Positions 1 through 12,046 of a DNA stretch of 64,000 bases are shown here, one piece after another. Both the position numbers and the translations under genes were made by a program. Origin of the DNA: Merluccius polli (taxonomy: Eukaryota; Chordata; Actinopteri; Gadiformes; Merlucciidae); NCBI GenBank assembly GCA_030340625.1, contig JAOPHQ010006258.1, forward strand, positions 327,001 to 391,000. Reading direction: 5' to 3'. The notes below the pieces were generated by a model, which ran no database searches, was not told the DNA's origin, and saw only the letters and a program-made list of their open reading frames with translations. Every line of letters begins with the position of its first letter. The first letter of the stretch is position 1.

Positions 1-391
1 GTTTTTGTGGTGTACCTTTCCACAACTACATGCAATGGCATTAAACCCCTTCAGACTGATTCTAAATTGCCTATCGCTCATGTATTCACAGTGAGCTGAG
101 TAATGATTAAAATCTGGCTTTTCATGCTGTAATGTTCAATAATGTAATGTAACATGTTTAACATGATGATAAACATTTAGTTTTAGTTATGTTATCTCTT
201 TTTTGTGTCTATTTTGCTGTCTGTAATTTCATCCTTTATGATGTTGGACAGTAACAAATACCTAGAAAATGCTGGCTAAGATGGAAGAATTGGAAACTAA
301 AAATGGTTGTCTGCTAATGTTTGCTCTTTTGGCTCCAAATCTGTGCCTTTTTTGATTTTCCCTCTTATTTTTTGTCCCTTTCTTTGTTCAG
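1..391 (+). other. 3' part of the intron before the first coding exon of HIPK3
   Basis: AT-rich sequence ending in a pyrimidine-rich stretch and AG at 390-391, which fits a 3' splice site in front of the ATG at 394. HIPK genes normally have a separate non-coding first exon, so the promoter should lie before this window. I see no repeat or other gene here. Confidence 0.6.
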
Positions 392-1384
392 GTATGGCCT
401 CAAAGGTGTTAGTCAAACCATCACACCTGTACCTAGCTCAAACAAGTGCCTTAGGAACTAGCAGCAGTGGTACCAGCACGCACACAAGTCAATTCCACAG
501 TAGCGTCGCCTCCAGCAGAGCCTTTCATCAGCGGCTGCCAACCAAAACCTACGTCATTGGAGTCAACTACGGCATCGCCTATCCCAACAACGTTGAGCCG
601 TCCTGCGGCCAGGCTGACCCGGTGAGGCCATACAGAGCGGAGCAGGCGCAAGAGGAAGAATTCTCTGGGATCCTCGTTCAGGGACCTGTGTATCAGAGTT
701 GGGGCCCACCGGAGGCGAGGAGTTTTGGGGACGGTGGTGAAAATCCGGCTGAGGCAAAAGGAAGCGAAAGCCCCTGACTGTGGCCCGCATAGTGGGGCCT
801 GTGTGGGAGCAGAGACGCAACAGAAACGCGCTGAGCGCAGGACACAGGAGAGAGCCGTAGACGTCCCCTGCACAGGTGCTGACCAGAGATGTGAGTGGAG
901 GACGGGCAAAGGCGGACAACGACCGCGGAACAACTGTGGAAGAGTGATGCAGATAGTTGAGGACGTCTCTACACTGCCTCCCCCTGTCCCCCCCGTAGCC
1001 ATGTTGCAAACCAGCGCTCGGAGTAACCCGGAGACCGGCCCGGTCAGAGCGGGGCCGGCCCAGCACCACGGAGCAGAGGCGGTGCCCGTCGTCAGGGCTG
1101 TGGTCGACGGCACCGAGGCCACGCAAGATGGTGGTGCCGTCGCGGCGCGTGGCTTGGAGGTGGCAGGTGCTACGGTCACCAGGGTGGGCTCTGTGGATGG
1201 AGACTACCAGCTGGTCCAGCACGAAGTCCTTTGCTCAGCCAAGAACAGCTATGAGGTGCTGGAGTTCCTGGGCCGAGGCACGTTTGGGCAGGTGGTGAAG
1301 TGCTGGAAAAGGGGCACCAATGAGGTGGTGGCCGTAAAGATTCTGAAGAACCACCCGTCCTACGCGCGGCAGGGCCAGATTGAG
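392..1384 (+). CDS. hipk3: HIPK3 coding exon 1: N-terminus to kinase glycine loop (frame broken)
   Basis: The start ATG at 394 follows the 3' splice site by two bases and gives MASKVLVKP, as in HIPK3 (MASQVLV...). The 3' half encodes GDYQLVQHEVLC, the glycine loop LGRGTFGQVVKCWKRGTNE, the VAIK-type lysine in VAVKILK and HPSYARQGQIE, ending in phase 0 before GTAAAG. The two halves are in different frames. The ATG frame stops at TGA 775-777, while the kinase frame is open back only to 626. A stretch of the third frame (753-857) contains VWEQRRNRNALS, which resembles human GAWRNRLHFLE. The usual basic KRKSEE nuclear signal is not clear in any single frame. Either small indels are present (assembly error or real) or splicing is unusual. 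This exon corresponds to the large human exon 2 that is circularised as circHIPK3. Confidence 0.9.
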
Positions 1385-1659
1385 GTAAAGCACTGTAGTT
1401 ATTTCATTAGCTTCATCTGGGGCTATAAATATAAAAGTAATATATGTGTTATTAAGTACTTTTTTTCCCTCTTCATCCTACTTTACTTTTTGTCTGGTCC
1501 TCAGGTCTACAGTATGTGGTGTACAGTATCGCCACATTTAATTAAGGAACTGATGTTAACCACAACACTGTTTTCTAGACCAGGCAGTAGACCCATTTCT
1601 TTCTGACGCCTGATTATCTATTACCTTTGCCTGCTCATCCGTCTCTGTCTGTGTCGCTG

Positions 1660-1693
<34 letters not shown>

Positions 1694-1708
1694 CTCCCCC
1701 TCCTCCAG
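1385..1708 (+). other. HIPK3 intron with C31 tract at its 3' end
   Basis: A short intron of 324 bp. Bases 1661-1691 are an uninterrupted run of 31 C, only 17 bases before the exon border at 1709, so the run forms much of the polypyrimidine tract. Nothing else is recognisable. Confidence 0.85.
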
Positions 1709-1900
1709 GTGGGCATCTTGTCCCGTCTGAGCAGCGAGAACGCAGATGAGCACAACGTGGTGCGGGCCCTGGAGTGCTTCCAGCACCGCAGCCACACCTG
1801 CCTGGTGTTTGAAATGCTGGAGCAGAACCTCTACGACTTCCTCAAGCAGAATAAATTCAACCCGCTGCCACTCAAGATCATCAGGCCCATTCTGCAGCAG
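1709..1900 (+). CDS. hipk3: HIPK3 coding exon 2: kinase N-lobe to hinge
   Basis: 64 codons, phase 0 at both ends. It encodes VGILSRLSSENADEHNVVRA, then the HIPK hallmark CFQHRSHTCLVFEMLEQNLY and DFLKQNKFNPLPLKIIRPILQQ. FEMLEQNLYDFL is the hinge and the first C-lobe helix. The kinase reading continues directly from the QIE end of the preceding exon and into VATALKKLK of the next. Confidence 0.96.
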
Positions 1901-1984
1901 GTACCAGCAAGGCCGCATTTCAGTCCTGCTATTGAGATTATGAAAGCCTGCCAGTCTTAAACCTCTTTGTGTGGTCGCATGTAG

Positions 1985-2166
1985 GTCGCCACTGCTTTGA
2001 AAAAGTTGAAGTGTTTGGGTCTGATCCACGCTGACCTGAAGCCTGAGAACATCATGCTGGTGGACCCGACCAGACAGCCCTACAGGGTCAAGGTCATCGA
2101 CTTTGGCTCAGCCAGCCATGTCTCCAAGGCAGTCTGCTCCACCTACTTGCAGTCAAGATACTACAG
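1985..2166 (+). CDS. hipk3: HIPK3 coding exon 3: catalytic and activation loops
   Basis: Encodes VATALKKLKCLGLIHADLKPENIM (catalytic Asp in HADLKPEN; the Ala in place of Arg is normal for HIPKs), KVIDFGSASHVSK (the DFG metal-binding Asp) and CSTYLQSRYYR, the activation segment whose Tyr is autophosphorylated in HIPK2/3. All residues needed for activity are present. It ends in phase 2; the split Arg codon AG/A is completed by the exon at 10371. Confidence 0.97.
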
Positions 2167-3428
2167 GTGAGGTTGACCTTATTTTCCTGTCACAACGTGC
2201 CGTTCTTTGTTTTGAACCACAACTATTTTTATTGAAGATGTGCAACCACGTCACCAAGTCTAAAGCCAAATCTATAGACCTGTTGATCTATTCTTGTGGG
2301 GAGTGTGTGTGTAGTGGTGTATGTATACGTTTCCTGAGGGCCTCAGTCAGCCCTGCCCCCGCCTAGTGTTTTTAGGTTTTCCTGTTATGTAATGAATGCG
2401 TACGAGGGTGGAAACTCTCAAAGCTCTGGTTTGGTCTCGCTCGTAGAAACATCGTGTTTTCCCCCACCTTCCTTCTTTCTCAGTCTTTCTGTTCATTCTG
2501 CATACGCCTATGTTGCATAATGCGCAGAGCCACAACAGGGGTGTTTATGTGGAACCAACATGTACAATATTTGCCACGGCCCTTGGCCTAATGATTCTGG
2601 CTATGCGTGCCAATCAAACATAGCCTGTATTGTAGGACTAACTGACGCCGGACTTGTGCAAAAAAGGGCTTTATTGGCAAAAAAGATTTGCACCACACCA
2701 CAAGCTGTGGGAAATTGTACATTGTGAAAAGTTTTCCAGAATGAGTCAGTTCGTCTTGCACGTTCAATTTTGGATGACGCATGTACATGTTTGAAAGATG
2801 GTTGACACTCAGTCTGCATTAAACTTTGGTGTCCATGTTAAGATTCATATTTGTGGATTTACTGGCACAATCTGCAGTGAAATTGGTTACTCAGTTTTCT
2901 TTCAACAAGTCACAGCAAGGAGGGTGTGATGCAAGCTCTTGCTCTATTTCTTGGCCCTCAATCATTGTGTAATCTGTTGTAGGTGTTGGAGTTAGACCGA
3001 CAGGCTTTGCAGCTATGCACCCATCCCCTTTAATGGAAGAGCACACAATGTTACAATTCAAGCTGCACGTGTTGAAAAACATTGGAAAACATGCTCACTA
3101 TTGGGTTGTGGAGCATTAGACATGCCATCTTCAGAAATAAGATGTATAACTTTGCGTTTGTCTCCCCCAGCTCCGAAGTGTCAATTTTGATGAATGTTGA
3201 GCACTTTCTTGGCACCTAGTATGCAGGTAGAAAAGTAAGGGAACCATAGAGCTAACAAAGGTATTGCATAACAAGTACATGCTCTGCAGCTGACCCTGTT
3301 CAGTGTCCATATGCTTTGCCATGTGCATTGTGTACTTGGTTTCTGTGTTATCTTTTCAGGTGGCTTTGTGCCATGATGAGACCGGAGTTCAATCTGAAAC
3401 AGGCTCACAATGGTGCTTGATGTGGATA

Positions 3429-4360
3429 TGCAAGGCTAGGGGTGGGCGATCTTCCCAAAAAATCATGTAACAATCTTTTTAACACGCTTCACGATCCATG
3501 ATCTGAATTGCGATCTTTCTTCACAATTTTGAAATGTACTGTCGAGAATATCCAGACTCAAACAAGCCTATGGACTTATCTACTTGCACCATTTAAAACA
3601 CAATATTGCATTAAAGACAAAAATGGTCATTACCGAGTTAAACTTTATTTATAAAATTAAAAACATAATCAACAGTCAATAGAACACAATCATTAAATAA
3701 CAGATTTTTCAAGTACTCAGAACTCAACCCAAGTAGAAACAAATAGTAGTAGTAAAATGTAAACTAAAAAAGTGTAAACACAAAAGTGCACTTTTCAAAT
3801 CAGATCATACCGTGCATCTAAAGTGTCTTAAATCCCAGATTTTCCACAGCTTTGAATGGCACCATATCCTCAGCGAGATAGCATGGGACGGTGGGGTCGG
3901 ACTGGCCTGAGTGAAACACTCTCGGCATGTTCCTCCGGATGCTTTGTTTTAAGGTGCTTCAATAAATTCTTCGTATTCCCGCCGTAAGTGCCGACAGTTG
4001 CACGACAAAGTTTAAAAATTACTTTATTTTGAGAAATATTTAACTTCTGAAAAATCTGCTCCATCTCATCCGCCATGCTGCTAGCTCACGTTTAATTGTT
4101 TTTCAAATACATCACGCTTCCCTATGATAAAGACACGTGATGTAATCTGGCCAATCAGCACAGCCATCTAATAGGCAATCATTCTGTTGGTTTGTGAACG
4201 TAGCACCGTGGATCCACAATTTTTACTGGCTATCCAAGTTTTATGTGAAGTTTGGAGGACAAAATCACAATCTCTACGATTCACTTGAAAAGTAGATTGT
4301 GGACGTCTTCAAGATCGATCATGATATAAAATCGTCAGATCGCCCACCCCTATGCAAGGC
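3429..4360. mobile_element. Non-autonomous hAT-like element with 8-bp target duplication
   Basis: Inverted ends TAGGGGTGGGCGAT (3437-3450) and ATCGCCCACCCCTA (4339-4352) enclose 916 bp. The flanking 8-mers TGCAAGGC (3429-3436 and 4353-4360) are identical, the size made by hAT transposases. On the minus strand, 4076 down to 3870 encodes a BED-type zinc-finger-like segment starting MADEMEQIF and containing LLKHLKTKHPEEH. The first zinc-ligand Cys position reads Phe (FKLC), so the finger looks decayed. No catalytic RNaseH domain is present. Confidence 0.88.
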
Positions 4361-7300
4361 CATAAAATAATGTAGTGTGTAAAAAACCCACGTGTTGGAC
4401 TGAAGAAAAAACATAACTTGGAACTTGCTTTCTGCTCTCCGGACAAAGGCAGGCATAGACGCACGTCTACACACACAGACACACAGAAGCTAATGAGTTT
4501 ACCCTATTCACTTATTAACTGAAAACCTGTCAATGAACACTGTACACCTGTAAAAAAGGTTTTGCTGAAATCTTATTTTATAGATTCATATGGGTATGCC
4601 GTATGCATGATGAGAGCACAAGCTTGGTTACTCCCATTTTACTGATTATAATGGTAAACAATGGCTAGAAATTCCTTTTTGTCTTGCAACAAATGTCTCC
4701 TATCATAGTTATTGGTCACTTATTTGACAAGCTTGTTCTTAAAAAAAGAAAAAGGTAAAAACAATTGGATTATGCACTCAACGATGATTATCAAGTTACT
4801 TTTATGTTATTTTCATCGGGTCATTCAAATGAGCACATAGGCTACCAACACAACCCAAGATTGCTCACTGTTTACCCGTTGCCATACAAGTCAAGCGTGA
4901 CCTTTCATCCAAATCCACAGTAAACTCCTCTTGTGTGCCCTGACAACAAAGAAAGATACTGGGTTAACCATGCATCATACTTAACGCAGTTTCTAGGAAG
5001 TAACGCAGTGTACAATTCTAAGTAATCCCATACCGCTGCCCTACCTATGCGTCATTAAAAATGAACACAATTCTTTTACTTTTTCACTACCTCAATCTTC
5101 ACGTGTCCCGCTTGTACTGAATTCTCGCTATGTAGGTGTCGGTTGATTAGTAACCACAGCGAGGAAGTGGGAGTATTATATTCTATTTTCTCCCCATACA
5201 CTGCTCTTATCTACCATGGATTATGTAATATTAAAGCTCTACATTTAAGGGTGTGTTTGCAAGTGATAAAAAAATGTTATTTCTCTGACACTCTCATATC
5301 CAATGCTGTTGTGCTTTTGTGTTCATATTTAATGAGGTCCCATGTTATTTAATATGGATATATATTATTGCACCTTGTGCAGTTCCTTTCTCTGGTCAAA
5401 GTCTAATCAAGTTGCTCACCAGACAGTCTAAACAAAACTCATATCTGAGTTGTCATGACAACCTAGCCTCTTTCACTCTTTGATGGTATCCTATCTCAAT
5501 TTCATATTTTACAGTGTGTAATTGCTCAAAGGAAGTGGCTAGACTGTATTGACATGTACTATGGAGTAAGGGGTCAAAAGGTGGTTGGAAACATGTAGCA
5601 TTGCTGACTTTAGGACGGTGACTCCTGTGGTTGGAAGGCTCTGGCAGTAGCCGTTCATTGTTTGTCACGCTCTTATGCCATTGTTGCCATGGTAGCCATG
5701 ACACAGCAGGCTTTGGTGAGGTGACTGTTATGTTGTGTGGAGGCTGCTGACGTAAATCAGCCTCCCACAGTGAAAATTGAGCACTGGGCTATGTGAATAA
5801 TTCAGCAAAGCACATCAGGTGAAAGGAAAGCTGGCTATCGACTTAACATGCTTTTGGGATTCATGCATGTTGTTTTATGCTTCCTTTTAGCTCTGTGCGG
5901 GTGCTTCTGGTACACCCGCCCCCCCCCCCCCCCCCACACACACACACTCAAAAAAAGCAAAGACGTCGAAAGGCATTTAAACATACGAGAAAGCACACCA
6001 CTAGAATGATTAGATTCTCATCTTTTAGTCATAACCAAAATGAAACACAATTCAAACCCCAAACAAAATAAGCATGTAACAAGAGTTATGTTTATGTTTA
6101 ACTGTGCACAGCAATAGCAATCTTTTTCACGTCATGTTATCTACACCAACTATACATCATATGAAAGCCGAACTAGAGGCCAAAAACCATCAAGAACAAA
6201 CTGTTGATCCCATAAAACAACCATAAATTGATAATCCAGTGTCTGGGCACCATGTTGAAACCTCACAGGTGTTTACAATCAATGTATAGAAGGAAATGGA
6301 AGGTTTCACAGGAAATAGGTCAATTTCCTTTAATCAGAACAGTCTTCATTGCCATCTGGTGGCCATATGGTGCAACTGTGATAGACAAATGTGAAAATTG
6401 AACAATGGGTTCTCGAGATATTCACCCGTTTGTGTCTCATGTTTGTATTGTCATCTTTCCATTGGTTCTCTACTTCACTTTATCGGCATCAAGTCTTGAC
6501 CCAGGCCCTCATCAGATGTTGTGCTGTGGCCCTATAGTGATAGGGCTACCAACTGACAACGCACTAGGTTGTATGCACTCTAAAACATGACCTTTATTTT
6601 AGGCAGAAATAAATCTTCCATTTATGTTGTGTTCTAGCGTTATTCACTCTGACCCAGTGGTAACCACATTGATTATTGCACTTGTGCAACAATCTCACAG
6701 GGGTTATCTTTAGTTGGTTCCAAGATTACACATTATAGCCCTTGTAATTGTGGAGATATTGGCCCTGCCCCATGGGTCCTACCCCATGGCCCCACCTCTA
6801 TGTCCTGCGCTCTCCCGCGTAGGAGTTGCATTGGAATTGGACCATGCTCTATTCACTTTGGGTATGTTACTTGGCAAAAACCTGTGAAAGAGGCCTAGTG
6901 ATGAAGAGGTTAATGGTCCTCTGTTTTCTGGTGAGAAATACACATGATGGTCTCCTTCAGATGGTGCAAAACAAGGACATAAGTTGGCGCTAAACTCGAC
7001 TTGGTAGGCAGATGTGAATGAAGCACAAGGAGACAAAATAAAGCTAGTTCTTTGGACTCTAGCTCTGAAGCGTTTTTAGCATGTCCCAGCTCTCAGGTCT
7101 TCAGGTCTTTTCTAATGTCAGGAGTGAGGCCTTGTCCACATGGGGAGGATTAAACTACTTCTATGGGGCTCACCTACATCATAACTAACACGTGCATATG
7201 CACAACAGTTAACCTCGTGGTACACCCGAGGCTTGAGAGTTTAGTCACATTTTCAAAATGTCATGGCAATTAAGCTTCATGATTTGATTGGGGGGGGGGC

Positions 7301-8266
7301 ACACACAAATGCATCAGTCTGTCAATTCTCAGTGCAAAGGTTTTCTTTGTAATTAATAACATTCAAGACATGGATAAAAAATTCCACATTTATAAAAACT
7401 GATCTCTTATGCCATGAGGAGTCGGCAGCCAATACAGTGAACATTTAAGGATGTACTCCTGTAAATGTAGTTGGCTGGGATATTGCAGAGATATCTACTT
7501 GCTTCTGTTTCAACAGCAACAGAAATAAACGTGGCTCCTTAATCCGGTTAAATAGGGTGTTCACATGGTTTACACATATCGTATGCAAAGGGTACTGTGG
7601 ATACATTTAGTCAATGGCCAATGTTTGCTGCATGTTCTCATGAGACAGATTATATATTGTATAGCATTTAAGTATTCCAGTATACCACCTAGCCTTGAAG
7701 TAGCCTCACACAGCCAGACCATATTCGCTTTGCTCATTGTCTGGAAAGCCTGCCGTCTGCAGTGTTTTTCAGGGGGTTGTCAGTCAACCTTACTTTGCAA
7801 TCCGATTGCATTAGCTTCAGACAATTGGTTCCCTCAATGGAATGACGTGTATTGAAGTGCTGTATTTCCAAACTAAACTAAACGGCATTAGCGAACAATA
7901 ACGCTACCATTTTTACCATTGAAGTAAAAACGTAATAAAAAATAATTCCAAAGCAGCATAAATATTATCGAAAAATCTCAAATGGTTCTGAACAAAATCT
8001 AACCAAAATCCAAAAGGCAAGACAAAGACAAAACTGAGATGAGCTTGCGTGATTTAGGCTGGCTTCACTTGTAGCCTTGAAGGAAACGCAATCATGACTG
8101 TTTGAATTACACATGCCATAGTCATAGACTCGAATATAAAAGAAAAAAAGGTGACCCCTCCCAAGAAAGTTGAGCTGTTTCTCATACCATGATGTTGAAC
8201 ACGGGCCTAAATCGGAGAAAAGCCTGTTTTATACTTTTCATACTCACGCTGCATAATCCAAGATCC

Positions 8267-8562
8267 AGATATCAGACATCCCAAGTCTCCCGGAAGTTCC
8301 GGGAGTCTCCCGCAAATCAATCGCGTCTCCCTGATGCAAGCAAATCATGTACAATCGCCCAGAAATCCCCCCCCCACCGCCACCGTCGATCCGGGGTGTG
8401 TTGTGATTGCGCGCCCCTCCTCCCCGCGAAGATAATCGCGCAACCCCCCCCCCCCCCGCCGACAATTGTGAACAACCCCCCGTCGACAATCGCGACCCCC
8501 CCCCCCCCCCCGTTGGAGGCTCCCGGAAATGAGTTTTTGCAACTTGGGAACCCTGAGATATC
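8267..8562. mobile_element. Short hAT-like MITE rich in C runs
   Basis: About 282 bp with imperfect inverted ends, AGACATCCCAAGTCTCCCGG on the left and the reverse complement of CCGGAAATGAG...CTTGGGAACCCTG on the right. It is flanked by the direct repeat AGATATC (8267-8273, 8556-8562). The inside contains several C runs separated by CGACAATCGCG-like units. The apparent proline/glycine-rich open frames over it are low-complexity artefacts. Confidence 0.65.
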
Positions 8563-10370
8563 CACTCACATGGTAACTCCCTCATGGACACTTGAGTAAC
8601 AAAACGGTTCCTGATAATTCTATCAATATCAACACTGTCTTGCACCTGGCCAGTTTTCGCTTCTATGCCGCAATCACATGCAGGCGTAGGCCTGCAAACT
8701 AGAAGCGGCCTCCAACCTGTTGAAGCGTGTGCAACAGCACGTGCCAGGCATTAGACCCGGGGACGAGGAGCAACTCCATGTCTTCCAGCATTCCTCGCTA
8801 TTGGAGGCATGTTTCCTTTCCTTAAGGTCATCGTCTAGTCCATTTGGTTGTTTACACACGCACAAACCCACACACACCGCAGATTAAGCTGATCTGTTGA
8901 TACTTGGTCAGGCAGTGTGCTGTTTAAAAAAAATCAAAATGTATAAATTACGCTCCTTGTCCTAGTTGCAGAAAGTGCACACCCATTTTTAAATATGTAG
9001 CTTATGCTACACATAACCATCTCTAGGTTATTAAAATGACAGATCCTGAAGATTTGGCCTTGCAGTGGCTGGTAGCTGCACTCTAGTGTCCATGATCAGT
9101 GCTAGAACTGGTCTGGCCACAAAATCTTCAAGTGTTTGGTATTCTTCTGGAAAGGTGTGGTTGCAGCATTTTTGCCTCTGGTTGTGCAATAACAAGCACA
9201 CAGGTTCAGGGAAAAGGGATTCCAATTAAGATAAATACATTGTTTGTTAAAAATGACCTGCCATGTTGAATAGGAGAATCCCTGTTCATGCAAACTATGT
9301 CTAATCCCAGCTGTTTATTGTCATTATTAACATGTGTGTTATATTGAAGTATTTATTTTTGTCAAAAATAAATACTTCAATATAATTTGGATTTCGTTAA
9401 TAGAAACAAAGTATTAAAAATGAATGCAAAATAAAATGTATTTAGTAAAGTTAACCAAAGGTGTTGGGTACTCAAATGTGTTTGGTATATAAAAGCTGTG
9501 AACATAGCTTGAGGCTGTTCACACAGCTTGGATGCTTTATTTTGGACAAAGTCGAAAATAATGAATTGCTGCCGTTTCAATTTATCTGGTTCTGTGCTCA
9601 CAATGAAAACATTTTAATCAAGTTATTTTTTCCCTCTGATTATCAAAATGCAAACCCAAACATCCTGCTCTATTAGGAGCAACAGGAAATGATAAACTGT
9701 TACTTCCTCCTCTAAATCTATAGACCACTTTTTGTTATGTGCTCTGAAGTAAAAATAATGGATTTGACATTTGCAATTGACATGCACAAGATGCGCTACA
9801 ATGATGAATGATGACCTGGTTTCCCACAGTCTAATGGAGTATCAGATTGTTGCTTAGTAACCGTCATTTCTCTCATGGTCGTCACCACACTGGTTACTAT
9901 TTGCAGCACTGTTGCCTAGCCTCCATGTTTTTGTCCAGGTGTAGTCCATTGTATTTAACCCATGGCTAAAAGGGTTGGGGTTAAGCTCAAACATTACTGG
10001 TCCAATAAGGGTTGCGTAACCGAAAACATTTATTTTCTTATAAGCAGGTATTTGTTGTTATCCTGAACAACAATATAACTGCATTCAGTACAACTGTGTT
10101 CAGTGTGAAATGTTAGACCCTGACCCTGTTTTTGGCAATCTGGAATGATTCAGAAGAATAGTCTGGAAACACATTCTGTCAAGTCAATTGTTGACAGCTT
10201 GGCGTTCTATTTAAATGTATCCTCTTATTAAACCCAAATATCTAAATACCCAGAGGGCTTTATCCCAGGCCATGTATGGGCTGTCCCCGGGGTCTGAACG
10301 ATTTTATCTCAACGGCATACACTTGCTCTCCAAACTAATTTATTTTCTCCATTTTCCTGCCTCCTTGTAG

Positions 10371-10494
10371 AGCTCCAGAGATCATCCTAGGCCTTCCATT
10401 CTCTGAGGCCATAGACATGTGGTCCCTGGGCTGTGTGATGGCTGAGCTCTTTCTGGGTTGGCCCCTCTATCCAGGAGCACTGGAGTATGACCAG
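10371..10494 (+). CDS. hipk3: HIPK3 coding exon 4: APE motif and helix F
   Basis: Completes Arg and encodes APEIILGLPFSEAIDMWSLG then CVMAELFLGWPLYPGALEYDQ. APE closes the activation segment; the Asp in AIDMWSLG is the invariant helix-F aspartate. PGALEYDQ (rather than PGASEYDQ of HIPK1/2) matches HIPK3. It ends in phase 0 before GTAACA. Confidence 0.97.
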
Positions 10495-10793
10495 GTAACA
10501 GACTTCTCTCCCTCACTGTCGCTCTCTTTCGTCATTATTGAGTGAAATGGAGAAGGGGAGTCAGTGATTGGATATTCAAGTAGCTGACTAGTTCACTTGA
10601 CAGGTGTTGACATTTGGATGTTTATTTAAAAAAATGTCATTTTCACAAGACTGACTTTAAATTTTAAAGCTCCACTTTCTCAATAGCTGTGCAACAAGAG
10701 CAGTCCTTGTGTATCCCAAATCTCCCACATTGGCTATTTCTCCCAGGGAACATTCTCTGCACTTCAGGATGGAAGTCCAGCCCTAGACCCACC

Positions 10794-11430
10794 TTAAAGG
10801 CACACTATGCAACTTTTGTACCTTAATATAACAGCTTCAAAGTCATTTCGATGGTAAACAAACTCGTAGTATAGCGAATCATCCCGGTAGCAGCGCTGGG
10901 GAGGGTCGCCGCTGGCAGAACCAGCAATGGAAGTCTGAAGACGGCGCCCCCGACAAGTCTCGCGAGAAACACAAATTGCTTTATGGCGCGACGTCACGCG
11001 ACGTCACATACATCAGCGACATAAGAAGCAGCCTCAGTGGAAGATGCTAGCAGGCATTCACTCGGACGTGAATCATGGCAGATTCGGCGAAGAAAATGAG
11101 GAACGTGCGGTCGGAAGAGTCAAAGAAAAGGAAACGAGAAAGTGACCGCGAGAGTCTAATATTAGCCTAATATTTTTATGAAATCGTGAAACATTACCTG
11201 GTCAGTAGACATCTTTTGCCTGTTCGATGTCCGACGCTTCCATCCTACTGAACATGTACCGCTATACAGGGGGGAGGGGCTCAGGCCGTGAGTGCAGAGA
11301 CGTAGAGCCGTATATAGAGACGGCTCTGGCGAGTGGTATTTACGACAGTTAACGTTAAATACAAGTACTCCACAGCGACTGTAGGGGTAGCTGTTTGACA
11401 AAACCGGAAAACTGCATAGTATGCCTTTAA
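10794..11430. mobile_element. TTAA-flanked MITE (piggyBac-type target site)
   Basis: Inverted ends AGGCACACTATGCAACTTTT (from 10798) and, read inward from 11426, AGGCATACTATGCAGTTTT, are each bordered by TTAA (10794-10797, 11427-11430). The internal 629 bp has no transposase. The TTAA duplication points to piggyBac or another TTAA-targeting superfamily; without a transposase the assignment stays open. Confidence 0.75.
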
Positions 11431-12046
11431 GTTGATCTGATGTAAGACGGAAATTCCTCCCAGCATGTTGGGACTGTTTTCGCTCCAGAGCATGTATGAG
11501 CTGAACATTGACAAGCCTGGGAGTAGTCCCTCTAGATGGAGAATGGCCACGACCAACTGTCCCCTTTCATAGTTATTCCAGAACACGATATATTGGTCCA
11601 CCAGCAAATTTGTTGCAGTAAATGACCTTGAAGAGTACCGCCAATGTCCTGTTGTACATCCCATTAGCAATTTATTTTGCCTGTTCTCCTGCCTTCTGCA
11701 GTTTGACATTGATTTGACCACTGTTCATCTGGAGACGAATAGAGCTCCTTCCATTGTACCACTGGGTAGCAACATGCTTTTCATGAGTAATCAAAGGCTT
11801 ACACTTTTATAGTGGCAGTAACTGATGTCCATTAACTTGTAGAACAGATTTCATTTAGTGAGTTGTATAGGCAGACCTTATTTGGGCAAATTAAGTGATT
11901 CATTATGAGTAATATGAATGGGAATCATGGGGCTTGTAAGGGCCTTTGTAAGCAGGTTTACTCCCTGTTTACTCACTCCTGCTTTGTTCTTCACCATGTG
12001 TTGATATGTAAAGGCTTTATATGTGCATGTGAGCAGAACACACATG

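Larger units (their letters stand above)
2167..10370 (+). other. 8.2 kb HIPK3 intron
   Basis: The largest HIPK3 intron in view. It contains a hAT-like element at 3437-4352, a hAT-like element at 8274-8555, and poly-C or poly-G runs near 5921-5933 and 7290-7299. Between about 2600 and 3420 the minus strand has broken open stretches of 60-75 codons that I do not recognise; they could be a decayed transposon or retrocopy. I see no further gene in 4361-8266 or 8563-10370. Confidence 0.7.

Noticed and set aside
622..875. A small intron in HIPK3 exon 1 (donor GTGAGG at 622, acceptor CACAG at 871-875) that would mend the frame
   Set aside because: The joined reading falls into the frame that stops soon after, and not the kinase frame, so this splice does not solve the shift.
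451..1222. Long open frames on the minus strand over HIPK3 coding exon 1
   Set aside because: They are shadows of the GC-rich + strand exon, which has clear kinase homology; no independent similarity is seen.
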